DNA of 10,523 nucleotides from Streptomyces sp. NRRL F-5727 (GTDB taxonomy: Bacteria > Actinomycetota > Actinomycetes > Streptomycetales > Streptomycetaceae): contig NZ_JOGX01000115.1 of the NCBI RefSeq assembly GCF_000719555.1, forward strand, positions 1 to 10,523, written 5' to 3'. The position numbers and the translations under genes were made by a program. Positions 5,518-10,523 of the stretch are shown here, in pieces; the stretch's first letter is position 1, and the number at the start of each line of letters is the position of its first letter. The notes beneath the pieces are model-generated. The model ran no database searches. It had not been told where the DNA came from and saw only the letters and a program-made list of their open reading frames with translations.

Positions 5518-6612
5518 GTGAGCGCTGTCTCTTCGCGCCTGCCCGTCTTCCCCTGGGACAAGCTGGAGCCGTACAAGGCGACCGCCCTGGCCCACCCGGA
5601 CGGGATCGTGGACCTGTCGGTCGGCACGCCGGTCGACCCGGTCCCCGCGCTGATCCAGGAGGCCCTGGTGGCCGCGGCGGACTCGCCGGGCTATCCGACG
5701 GTCTGGGGCACCCCGGCGCTGCGCGACGCGCTCACCGACTGGTGCGGGCGGCGGCTCGGCGCGACCGGCTTCGCCCACGAGAACGTGCTGCCGGTGGTCG
5801 GCTCCAAGGAGCTCGTCGCCTGGCTGCCGACCCAGCTCGGCCTCGGCCCCGGCGACAAGGTGGCCTACCCGCGGCTCGCCTACCCGACGTACGAGGTCGG
5901 CGCGCGGCTCTGCGGCGCGGAGCCCGTCGTCTACGACGACCCGACGGAGCTGGACCCGGCCGGCCTGAAGCTGCTGTGGCTCAACTCTCCGTCGAACCCG
6001 ACCGGCGCGGTCCTCCCCAAGGAGGAGCTGGTACGGATCGTGGCCTGGGCCCGCGAGCACGGCGTCCTCGTCTTCTCCGACGAGTGCTACCTCGAACTGG
6101 GCTGGGAGGCCGACCCGGTGTCGGTCCTCCACCCGGACGTCTGCGGCGGCTCGTACGAGGGGATCGTCGCCGTCCACTCGCTCTCCAAGCGCTCCAACCT
6201 GGCCGGCTACCGGGCGGCGTTCATCGCCGGCGACGCGGCCGTCCTCGGCGAGCTGCTCCAGATCCGCAAGCACGGCGGCATGATGACCGCGGCGCCCGTC
6301 CAGGCCGCCACCGCCGCCGCCCTCGGCGACGACACCCACGTCGCCGAGCAGCGCGCGCGGTACGCGGCCCGGCGCGCCGCCCTCAGGGCCGCCCTGGAGG
6401 CCCACGGCTTCCGCATCGAGCACTCCGAGGCCAGCCTCTACCTGTGGGCCACCCGCGACGAGCCCTGCTGGGACACGGTGGCGTACCTGGCGGAGAAGGG
6501 GATCCTGGTCGCCCCCGGCGACTTCTACGGCGAGGCGGGCGCCCGCTTCGTGCGGGTCGCCTTCACGGCGACGGACGAGCGGGTCGACGCGGCGGTCAAG
6601 CGCCTCGGCTGA
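5518..6612 (+). CDS. dapC: N-succinyl-LL-diaminopimelate aminotransferase (DapC)
   Basis: 364 residues, class I/II PLP aminotransferase. It transfers an amino group from glutamate to N-succinyl-2-amino-6-ketopimelate in the succinylase branch of lysine/DAP synthesis, in the cytoplasm. Visible marks are the N-terminal SRLPVFPWDKLEPYK typical of actinobacterial DapC, GYPTVWGTPALRDAL, NSPSNPTG (N160), SDECY (D188 and Y191, contacting the PLP ring), the PLP lysine K224 in HSLSKRSNLAGYR, and the carboxylate-binding arginine R346 in FVRVAF. The start GTG 5518 gives the MSAVSSRLP N-terminus; GAGGAAG lies 5500-5506, and an in-frame GTG at 5506 is less likely because it overlaps that site. Neighbour fdxA supports the DapC call over a generic aminotransferase. 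A strong terminator follows. Confidence 0.92.
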   Translation: MSAVSSRLPVFPWDKLEPYKATALAHPDGIVDLSVGTPVDPVPALIQEALVAAADSPGYPTVWGTPALRDALTDWCGRRLGATGFAHENVLPVVGSKELVAWLPTQLGLGPGDKVAYPRLAYPTYEVGARLCGAEPVVYDDPTELDPAGLKLLWLNSPSNPTGAVLPKEELVRIVAWAREHGVLVFSDECYLELGWEADPVSVLHPDVCGGSYEGIVAVHSLSKRSNLAGYRAAFIAGDAAVLGELLQIRKHGGMMTAAPVQAATAAALGDDTHVAEQRARYAARRAALRAALEAHGFRIEHSEASLYLWATRDEPCWDTVAYLAEKGILVAPGDFYGEAGARFVRVAFTATDERVDAAVKRLG

Positions 6613-6627
6613 CCGCGCGGTCACGGT

Positions 6628-6672
6628 ACGCGGAAGGGCCCGGGCGCATGTGCGACCCGGGCCCTTCCGCGT
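6628..6672. terminator. Bidirectional terminator between converging dapC and secreted-protein gene
   Basis: A perfect 16-bp stem (6629-6644 with 6656-6671, CGCGGAAGGGCCCGGG and its complement), extended by one A-T pair, closes an 11-nt loop that can itself form a short CGC/GCG pairing. It lies 16 nt after the dapC stop and 14 nt from the end of the opposing gene at 6686, so it can serve both. Confidence 0.9.
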
Positions 6673-6685
6673 GTCCGCCGACGGC

Positions 6686-7126
6686 TCAGCCGATCGGCAG
6701 GCCGCCCAGCATCTGGCCGGCCGGGGCGCCGCCCAGCGCGCCGCCCGCGGGGGTGCTCTCGGCGGCGGCACCGGCCGTCTCGCCCAGCGCCTGGCCGGCG
6801 CTGCCCGCGGTCTCGCCCGCGATCTGCTGCGCCGCCGGGGTGGCGGTCTTGCCGGCCGCGCCCACGGCCTTGCCGGCGGCCGGGACGGCCGTGCCGACGG
6901 CCTCGCCGCCGGTCGAGCCGGCGACGCCGGTCGTGGTCCGCGCGGCACCGTCGACGGCCGCGCCCGCGTCGGCCGCGTCCAGCGCGGTCAGGCCGCCGAG
7001 CGCGCCGGTCGGCGCGAGGCCCTGGTCCAGGGCGCTCGCGGAGCCGGCCGCACCGACCACGGGGGCTGCGCCGGCCGCGACGATCAGGGCGACACGGGCG
7101 ATCCGGCGGGTCAGGGGGAGGGACAT
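6686..7126 (-). CDS. Small secreted Ala/Gly-rich protein, function unknown
   Basis: 146 residues. The N-terminus MSLPLTRRIARVALIVAAG is a classical Sec signal: basic n-region, hydrophobic core, and a likely cleavage after ASA (residue 32) before LDQG. There is no cysteine, so it is not a lipoprotein and has no disulfides. The mature part (~114 aa) is made of Ala, Gly, Thr, Pro and a few charged residues with loose AGETAG/AGKAVGAAGK-like repetition, and ends in a Gly/Leu-rich tail (GGALGGAPAGQMLGGLPIG). It looks non-globular. No enzyme motif is visible, and I would not trust an enzymatic label transferred by similarity. The ATG is secure: AAGGAG lies 4 nt upstream and the signal peptide starts exactly there. 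The frame stays open to 7420, but that extension is not credible. Confidence 0.8.
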   Translation of the reverse strand: MSLPLTRRIARVALIVAAGAAPVVGAAGSASALDQGLAPTGALGGLTALDAADAGAAVDGAARTTTGVAGSTGGEAVGTAVPAAGKAVGAAGKTATPAAQQIAGETAGSAGQALGETAGAAAESTPAGGALGGAPAGQMLGGLPIG

Positions 7127-7130
7127 GGTG

Positions 7131-7136
7131 CTCCTT
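7131..7136 (-). promoter_or_regulatory. Ribosome-binding site of the small secreted protein gene
   Basis: AAGGAG on the minus strand, 4 nt before ATG 7126. It is part of a near-palindrome CTCCGTCGAAGGAG that could weakly pair the site with upstream CTCC. Confidence 0.7.
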
Positions 7137-7228
7137 CGACGGAGAGACGGTGAGGACGTTTGCGTCTGCGGGCTGCACAACCGAGCCGGGGGCGGGGGAG
7201 GTTGCGGTCGTCGAAGGTAAAGGCTGGG

Positions 7229-7243
7229 CAATGCGTCGTATTG
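7229..7243. promoter_or_regulatory. Imperfect 15-bp palindrome, possible operator
   Basis: CAATGCG-T-CGTATTG: seven-base arms with one mismatch around a central T, about 103-117 bp upstream of the secreted protein's ATG. The position is compatible with a regulator site in its promoter region. No known regulator motif is recognised. Confidence 0.25.
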
Positions 7244-7468
7244 TCGGGTGGGGAGGAAAGCGGACGAACGCCGCCGCACGCCCCCCGCTGCCGAACCGTC
7301 ACTCCTCTTGCGCCCCAAGCCCCTCGGCCGCCTCACGCGCCCCATCGCCGGACCGGCTTCCCCCACACGGCCGATCCCCGTTCCGGGCGACCCCACCGCA
7401 CACCAGTCCACCCCGCGCACCGACGGCCCCGCGGGGTCGGGCGGGCGGAACGGGCGGGGAGGCCCCCG

Positions 7469-8368
7469 TCAGCGGGTGAGACGGAGCCGGACCGTCGCGG
7501 CGGGGGAGGAGGACTCCGCCGTCTCCCAGCCGCCGCCCGAGTCGTCCGCGCGCCAGACCCGGTCCCCGTACGCGACCTCCGCGACCCGCAGCGCGTCCGC
7601 GCGGGCCACCGCCCACTGCGCCAGCTCCCAGCCGCGCCGCGCCCCGCCGCCCCGCACGGGCACGACGAGGACGGCCGGTTCCGCCGCCGAGCGGCCCGCG
7701 CTGGCGCCGCCGGAGACGGAGGTGGGCGCGGCGGACTCGCCGAAGGCCCGGACCAGCTCCGTACGGACGAGGGCGGGGTCGCCGGACCGACCGTCCTTCA
7801 GGTCGGCCGTGCAGGAGAGCGCCGCCGGGGCCCGCCCGGTGAGCGCCGCGGACAGCAGCGTCGCGTCCGGCTCGTGCTTGGCGTACGCCTGCGGGAAGCC
7901 GCTCTTCTGGACCTTCTGCGCCGCCACCGTCAGCGGCATCCGCGAGTAGCCCGGCACCTTCTCCAGACCCTCGTAGAACTTCCCGGCCGAGTAGACCGGG
8001 TCCATGATCTGCTCCGGGGTGCCCCAGCCCATCGACGGCCGCTGCTGGAACAGGCCGAGCGAGTCCCGGTCGCCGTGCTCGATGTTCCGCAGCGCCGACT
8101 CCTGGAGCGCGGTCGCCAGCGCGATGGTGACCGCCCGCTCCGGCAGCCCCCGCGAGGTCCCGACCGCCGCGATCGTCGCCGCGTTCGACGCCTGCTCGGG
8201 GGTGAACTCGTACCGGTTGTCCCCGCTGCCCACGGCGCACCGCGGGGCGCCTTTGCTGCCGGTCATCTGGTGGACGGCGATGTACGACGCGAGGCCGCAC
8301 AGGACGGCGAGAGCGGCGGCCGAACGGGCGAGTCGGCCGCGGCGGGCGGGGCGGGGGGAGTCGGACAC
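7469..8368 (-). CDS. Membrane-anchored protein with lysozyme/transglycosylase-like core
   Basis: 299 residues from GTG 8368 (302 from GTG 8377). A basic N-terminus (RPARRGRLARS) leads into one hydrophobic helix (~LAVLCGLASYIAV), an uncleaved anchor or signal. The core from ~residue 55 to 175 contains VTIALATALQESALRNI, DRDSLGLFQQRPSMGWGT and MPLTVAAQKVQ...FPQAYAKHEPDA. This pattern is shared by many actinobacterial secreted proteins and conjugation-associated wall hydrolases, and resembles the lysozyme fold; the Glu in LQES (residue 90) is the likely catalytic position. The last ~95 residues are a separate alpha/beta-looking region I cannot assign. Muralytic activity is inferred, not shown. 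GTG 8368 is preferred because a -10-like TACGGT lies 7 nt upstream and overlaps GTG 8377. Divergent from dapE. Confidence 0.78.
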   Translation of the reverse strand: MSDSPRPARRGRLARSAAALAVLCGLASYIAVHQMTGSKGAPRCAVGSGDNRYEFTPEQASNAATIAAVGTSRGLPERAVTIALATALQESALRNIEHGDRDSLGLFQQRPSMGWGTPEQIMDPVYSAGKFYEGLEKVPGYSRMPLTVAAQKVQKSGFPQAYAKHEPDATLLSAALTGRAPAALSCTADLKDGRSGDPALVRTELVRAFGESAAPTSVSGGASAGRSAAEPAVLVVPVRGGGARRGWELAQWAVARADALRVAEVAYGDRVWRADDSGGGWETAESSSPAATVRLRLTR

Positions 8369-8375
8369 GGGGCCC

Positions 8376-8381
8376 ACCGTA
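8376..8381 (-). promoter_or_regulatory. -10-like hexamer for a leaderless start (transglycosylase-like gene)
   Basis: TACGGT on the minus strand (8381-8376) ends 7 nt before GTG 8368, with no Shine-Dalgarno. It matches TAnnnT. The alternative GTG 8377 overlaps it and would not be in the transcript. Confidence 0.4.
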
Positions 8382-8394
8382 CTGGAGGCCGGGT

Positions 8395-8400
8395 TAGGGT
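8395..8400 (+). promoter_or_regulatory. -10-like hexamer for a leaderless start (dapE)
   Basis: TAGGGT ends exactly 6 nt before ATG 8407 and no Shine-Dalgarno is present. Only 13 bp separate it from the opposing -10 candidate at 8376-8381. Confidence 0.5.
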
Positions 8401-8406
8401 CGGCAT

Positions 8407-9510
8407 ATGGCTGACATCACCGCACGGGAGACCCCGCTCGACCTCGCCCAGGACGGGGCCGCGCTCACCGCCGCACTCGTCGACTTCGCCTCCGTCAGCG
8501 GGACCGAGAAGCCCCTCGCCGACGCGATCGAGCAGGCCCTGCGCGCCCTGCCGCACCTCAGCGTCGACCGGTACGGCAACAACGTCGTCGCCCGGACGCA
8601 CCTCGGCCGCGCCGAGCGGGTCGTCCTCGCCGGCCACATCGACACCGTGCCGATCGCCGACAACGTGCCGTCCCGGCTCGACGAGGACGGCGTCCTGTGG
8701 GGCTGCGGCACCTCCGACATGAAGTCCGGTGTCGCCGTCCAGCTCCGGATCGCCGCCACCGTCCCCGAGCCCAACCGCGACCTCACCTTCGTCTTCTACG
8801 ACAACGAGGAGGTCGCCGCCGACCTCAACGGCCTCGGCAAGATCGCCGCCGCCCACCCGGACTGGCTGGAGGGCGACTTCGCCGTCCTCCTCGAACCCTC
8901 CGACGGACAGGTCGAGGGCGGCTGCCAGGGCACCCTCCGCGTCATCCTGCACACGGCCGGCGAGCGCGCCCACTCCGCCCGCTCCTGGATGGGCTCCAAC
9001 GCCATCCACACCGCCGCGCCGATCCTCGCCCGCCTCGCCGCGTACGAGCCGCGCAAGCCGGTCATCGACGGCCTGGAGTACCACGAGGGCCTCAACGCGG
9101 TCGCCATCGAGGGCGGCGTCGCCACCAACGTCATCCCCGACGCCTGCGCGGTCACGGTGAACTACCGGTACGCGCCCGACCGCTCCCCGGCCCAGGCGCT
9201 GGCGCACGTCCGCGAGGTCTTCGCGGACTGCGACATCGCCGAGTTCGTCGTCGACGACGAGAGCCCCGGCGCGCTGCCCGGCCTCTCGCACCCGGCCGCC
9301 GAGGCGTTCATGAAGGCCGTCGGCGGCACCGCGATGCCCAAGTTCGGCTGGACCGACGTCTCCCGTTTCAGCGCGCTCGGGGTGCCCGCGGTCAACTACG
9401 GCCCCGGCGACCCGATCTACGCGCACAAGCGGGACGAGCACGTCCACGTCGACCGGATCCGGCACTGCGAGGCCCGGCTCCACGACTGGCTGACCGCCCG
9501 TCTCCCGTAA
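8407..9510 (+). CDS. dapE: Succinyl-diaminopimelate desuccinylase (DapE)
   Basis: 367 residues, M20 family di-zinc amidohydrolase. It hydrolyses N-succinyl-LL-DAP to LL-DAP and succinate, the step after DapC. The metal-site residues are all present: AGHIDTVP (H77, D79), GCGTSDMKSG (bridging D104), NEE (catalytic base E134 and metal ligand E135), EPSDG (E163) and the C-terminal AHKRDEH (H340). The dimerisation insert includes GTLRVILHTAGERAHSAR and the GGVATNVIPD segment, typical of the actinobacterial DapE type. Length matches the family. The ATG is probably leaderless, with TAGGGT 6 nt upstream. It is divergent from the transglycosylase-like gene and followed 77 bp later by the LOG-family gene without a clear terminator, so read-through is possible. 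Confidence 0.95.
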   Translation: MADITARETPLDLAQDGAALTAALVDFASVSGTEKPLADAIEQALRALPHLSVDRYGNNVVARTHLGRAERVVLAGHIDTVPIADNVPSRLDEDGVLWGCGTSDMKSGVAVQLRIAATVPEPNRDLTFVFYDNEEVAADLNGLGKIAAAHPDWLEGDFAVLLEPSDGQVEGGCQGTLRVILHTAGERAHSARSWMGSNAIHTAAPILARLAAYEPRKPVIDGLEYHEGLNAVAIEGGVATNVIPDACAVTVNYRYAPDRSPAQALAHVREVFADCDIAEFVVDDESPGALPGLSHPAAEAFMKAVGGTAMPKFGWTDVSRFSALGVPAVNYGPGDPIYAHKRDEHVHVDRIRHCEARLHDWLTARLP

Positions 9511-9514
9511 TTTC

Positions 9515-9543
9515 GCATTTCGTCACCTCGGTAGTCCTACGCT
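9515..9543 (+). promoter_or_regulatory. Weak promoter candidate upstream of the LOG-family gene
   Basis: TACGCT (9538-9543) could be a -10 about 45 nt before the ATG at 9588; the matching -35 (around 9515-9520, GCATTT) is poor. The segment is noticeably less GC-rich than its surroundings, as Streptomyces promoters often are. Start-site data would be needed to decide. Confidence 0.3.
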
Positions 9544-9573
9544 GACCCAAGAGCAAGAAGATCGTGGATCGGC

Positions 9574-9581
9574 GGAGGGAG
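9574..9581 (+). promoter_or_regulatory. Ribosome-binding site of the LOG-family gene
   Basis: GGAGGGAG ends 6 nt before ATG 9588, which rules in that start over the in-frame GTG at 9564. Confidence 0.75.
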
Positions 9582-9587
9582 CAGGCC

Positions 9588-10337
9588 ATGGGCAGTCCCG
9601 AGGGAATGGCGAAGCCGGAGGAGCAGCGCCTCGGACCGGTGCTGAGGCGCAGGGACCAGGTCCAGTCGGGCACGACGGACCAGCGGCTGCTCGACACCGA
9701 GGGCGACTCGGAGTGGGTGCACACCGACCCCTGGCGGGTCATGCGGATCCAGTCCGAGTTCGTCGAGGGCTTCGGCGCGCTCGCCGAACTGCCGAGCGCC
9801 ATCAGCGTCTTCGGCTCGGCCCGCACGAAGCCGGACTCGCCCGAGTACGAGGCGGGCGTACGGCTCGGCCGGGCGCTCGTCGAGGCGGGCTTCGCGGTGA
9901 TCACGGGCGGCGGCCCGGGCGCCATGGAGGCGGCGAACAAGGGCGCCCGGGAGGCGAAGGGCGTCTCGGTCGGCCTCGGCATCGAGCTCCCCTTCGAGCA
10001 GGGGCTCAACCAGCACGTCGACATCGGCGTGAACTTCCGGTACTTCTTCGTCCGCAAGACGATGTTCGTGAAGTACGCGCAGGGCTTCGTCGTCCTGCCC
10101 GGCGGCCTCGGCACCCTCGACGAGCTCTTCGAGGCGCTGACCCTGGTGCAGACCCGCAAGGTGACCCGCTTCCCGATCGTGCTCTTCGGCAGCGCGTACT
10201 GGAAGGGCCTCGTCGACTGGCTGAAGGACTCGGTCGTGGCGGGCGGCAAGGCGAGCGAGCGCGACCTGCTCCTCTTCCACGTCACGGACGACGTGGAGGA
10301 GGCGGTGGCGCTGGTGAGCAAGGAGGTCGGGCGGTAA
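9588..10337 (+). CDS. TIGR00730 / LOG-family Rossmann protein
   Basis: 249 residues. The family's two nucleotide-binding signatures are present: TGGGPGAMEAANKGA (106-120) and the LONELY GUY motif PGGLGTLDE (171-179), with the catalytic-region arginine in FFVRKTMF between them. LOG proteins are cytokinin-nucleoside-monophosphate phosphoribohydrolases, releasing a base from a nucleoside 5'-monophosphate. Whether this one makes cytokinin or cleaves other nucleotides cannot be read from sequence. The N-terminal ~55 residues (charged, VLRRRDQVQSGTTDQRLLDTE) extend beyond a minimal LOG and resemble longer actinobacterial members. The start is set by GGAGGGAG. It follows dapE by 77 bp on the same strand; in mycobacteria a LOG gene (Rv1205) is also close to dapE (Rv1202). 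Confidence 0.92.
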   Translation: MGSPEGMAKPEEQRLGPVLRRRDQVQSGTTDQRLLDTEGDSEWVHTDPWRVMRIQSEFVEGFGALAELPSAISVFGSARTKPDSPEYEAGVRLGRALVEAGFAVITGGGPGAMEAANKGAREAKGVSVGLGIELPFEQGLNQHVDIGVNFRYFFVRKTMFVKYAQGFVVLPGGLGTLDELFEALTLVQTRKVTRFPIVLFGSAYWKGLVDWLKDSVVAGGKASERDLLLFHVTDDVEEAVALVSKEVGR

Positions 10338-10365
10338 CCGATTCCCGGCCCGCCCGGCGTTCGAG

Positions 10366-10392
10366 GACCGGGGTCCGGGGCGGGCCCCGGTC
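10366..10392 (+). terminator. Hairpin terminator candidate after the LOG-family gene
   Basis: An 8-bp perfect stem with a G-T extension, 28 nt after the stop codon, no T-tract. It is the first of several hairpins and the best placed to end this transcript. Confidence 0.5.
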
Positions 10393-10406
10393 TCGGGAAG
10401 CGGGGG

Positions 10407-10434
10407 TCCCCCCGCGCCGCCAGGCGCAGGGGGA
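10407..10434 (+). terminator. Second hairpin, possible repeated intergenic element
   Basis: TCCCCC and GCGCC pair with GGCGC and GGGGGA around a GCCA loop, with a single C/A mismatch. Together with the flanking GGGGG runs it can switch between two folds. Similar sequences are familiar between Streptomyces genes, but copy number cannot be judged here. Confidence 0.45.
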
Positions 10435-10523
10435 GGGGTGGGGGAGGGGCCGCCGCAGGCGCCCCTTCCGCACCCCGCCCCCAGGGCGCCCGGGCCGCCG
10501 CCCGTGATCACCGCGAAGCCCGC

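Larger units (their letters stand above)
7127..7468. other. 342-bp gene-free stretch between two minus-strand genes
   Basis: No frame here has a plausible gene. It must hold the 5' region of the small secreted protein gene and the 3' end of the transglycosylase-like gene. I see the ribosome-binding site at 7131-7136, a 12-bp GACG-TTTG-CGTC inverted repeat (7155-7166), and a 15-bp imperfect palindrome CAATGCG-T-CGTATTG (7229-7243) that is AT-rich for this genome. The part nearest the transglycosylase-like gene (7426-7468) is very GC-rich with short self-complementary pieces (CCCCGCGGGG at 7426-7435) but no clear terminator. I could not define a -35/-10 pair. Confidence 0.5.
10338..10523 (+). 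other. GC-rich intergenic end with successive hairpins
   Basis: No gene is supported. Three hairpin candidates follow the LOG stop: GACCGGGG/CCCCGGTC (10366-10373 with 10385-10392), a 12-bp stem with one mismatch (10407-10418 with 10423-10434), and AGGGGC/GCCCCT (10445-10450 with 10461-10466). The middle segment can also fold as GCGGGGG/CCCCCGC (10400-10415). It resembles the G/C-rich repeats common after Streptomyces genes. Confidence 0.6.

Noticed and set aside
5308..6948. Long minus-strand frame antisense to dapC
   Set aside because: dapC has full catalytic motifs on the other strand, and the bidirectional terminator lies inside this frame.
7127..7420. N-terminal extension of the small secreted protein
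   Set aside because: The signal peptide and the AAGGAG site both place the start at 7126.
7160..8722. Plus-strand frame spanning the gene-free stretch and the transglycosylase-like gene
   Set aside because: Shadow frame, Arg/Pro-rich, no start signal and no domain.
8263..9483. Minus-strand frame antisense to dapE
   Set aside because: Shadow of dapE; its translation is low-complexity Val/Asp/Gly-rich with no recognisable family.
9564..9587. Upstream GTG start for the LOG-family gene
   Set aside because: GGAGGGAG 6 nt before ATG 9588 is the better start; the extra eight residues include the ribosome-binding site.
1..10523. Mobile element, tRNA, rRNA, CRISPR, prophage or toxin-antitoxin/defence genes
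   Set aside because: I looked on both strands and saw no transposase, integrase, terminal inverted repeats, cloverleaf or defence-protein motif; composition is uniform throughout.

Overview
The window is chromosomal DNA from a high-GC actinomycete, almost certainly a Streptomyces. The evidence is the extreme G/C at third codon positions, frequent GTG starts, Pro/Gly/Ala-rich proteins, a 7Fe ferredoxin of the actinobacterial FdxA type next to a DapC aminotransferase, and starts that look leaderless. I see no mobile element, CRISPR array, tRNA, rRNA or phage gene. It reads as a conserved housekeeping segment rather than an accessory island.

Layout. (1) Positions 2-1717, plus strand: the 3' part of a gene for a membrane protein with a long repetitive Pro/Gly-rich N-terminus, one transmembrane helix and an outside region resembling peptidoglycan-binding repeats. 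A strong hairpin terminator follows. (2) 1812-2174 (DUF1304 membrane protein) and 2278-3075 (divergent inositol-monophosphatase-like protein), plus strand. Each has a -10-like hexamer exactly 6 nt before its ATG. (3) 3072-4992, minus strand: a GNAT acetyltransferase with an N-terminal SH3-like region, then a SirB1/transglutaminase-like protein. This pair converges on the phosphatase gene with stop codons overlapping inside one CTAG. (4) 5105-6612, plus strand: fdxA (7Fe ferredoxin) and dapC (N-succinyl-DAP aminotransferase), divergent from the GNAT gene, with a hairpin between them and a strong terminator after dapC. (5) 6686-7126 and 7469-8368, minus strand: a small secreted Ala/Gly-rich protein and a membrane-anchored protein with a lysozyme/transglycosylase-like core, separated by a 342-bp gene-free stretch. 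(6) 8407-9510 dapE and 9588-10337 a LOG-family (TIGR00730) protein, plus strand, then a GC-rich run of hairpins to the window end.

Functional themes. DapC and DapE are two steps of the succinylase branch of lysine/diaminopimelate synthesis, which feeds both protein lysine and the LL-DAP of the Streptomyces cell wall. dapD (the succinyltransferase) is not in the window. Two other genes, the peptidoglycan-binding-like and transglycosylase-like proteins, also point to the cell envelope. The link between them is inference from co-location only.

Nothing here is a clear undescribed system. The points most worth checking are the substituted metal-site residues in the phosphatase, the repeated leaderless-start signature, the very compact divergent control region of dapE, an 11-bp tandem duplication exactly at a gene junction, and the unassigned C-terminal region of the transglycosylase-like protein.
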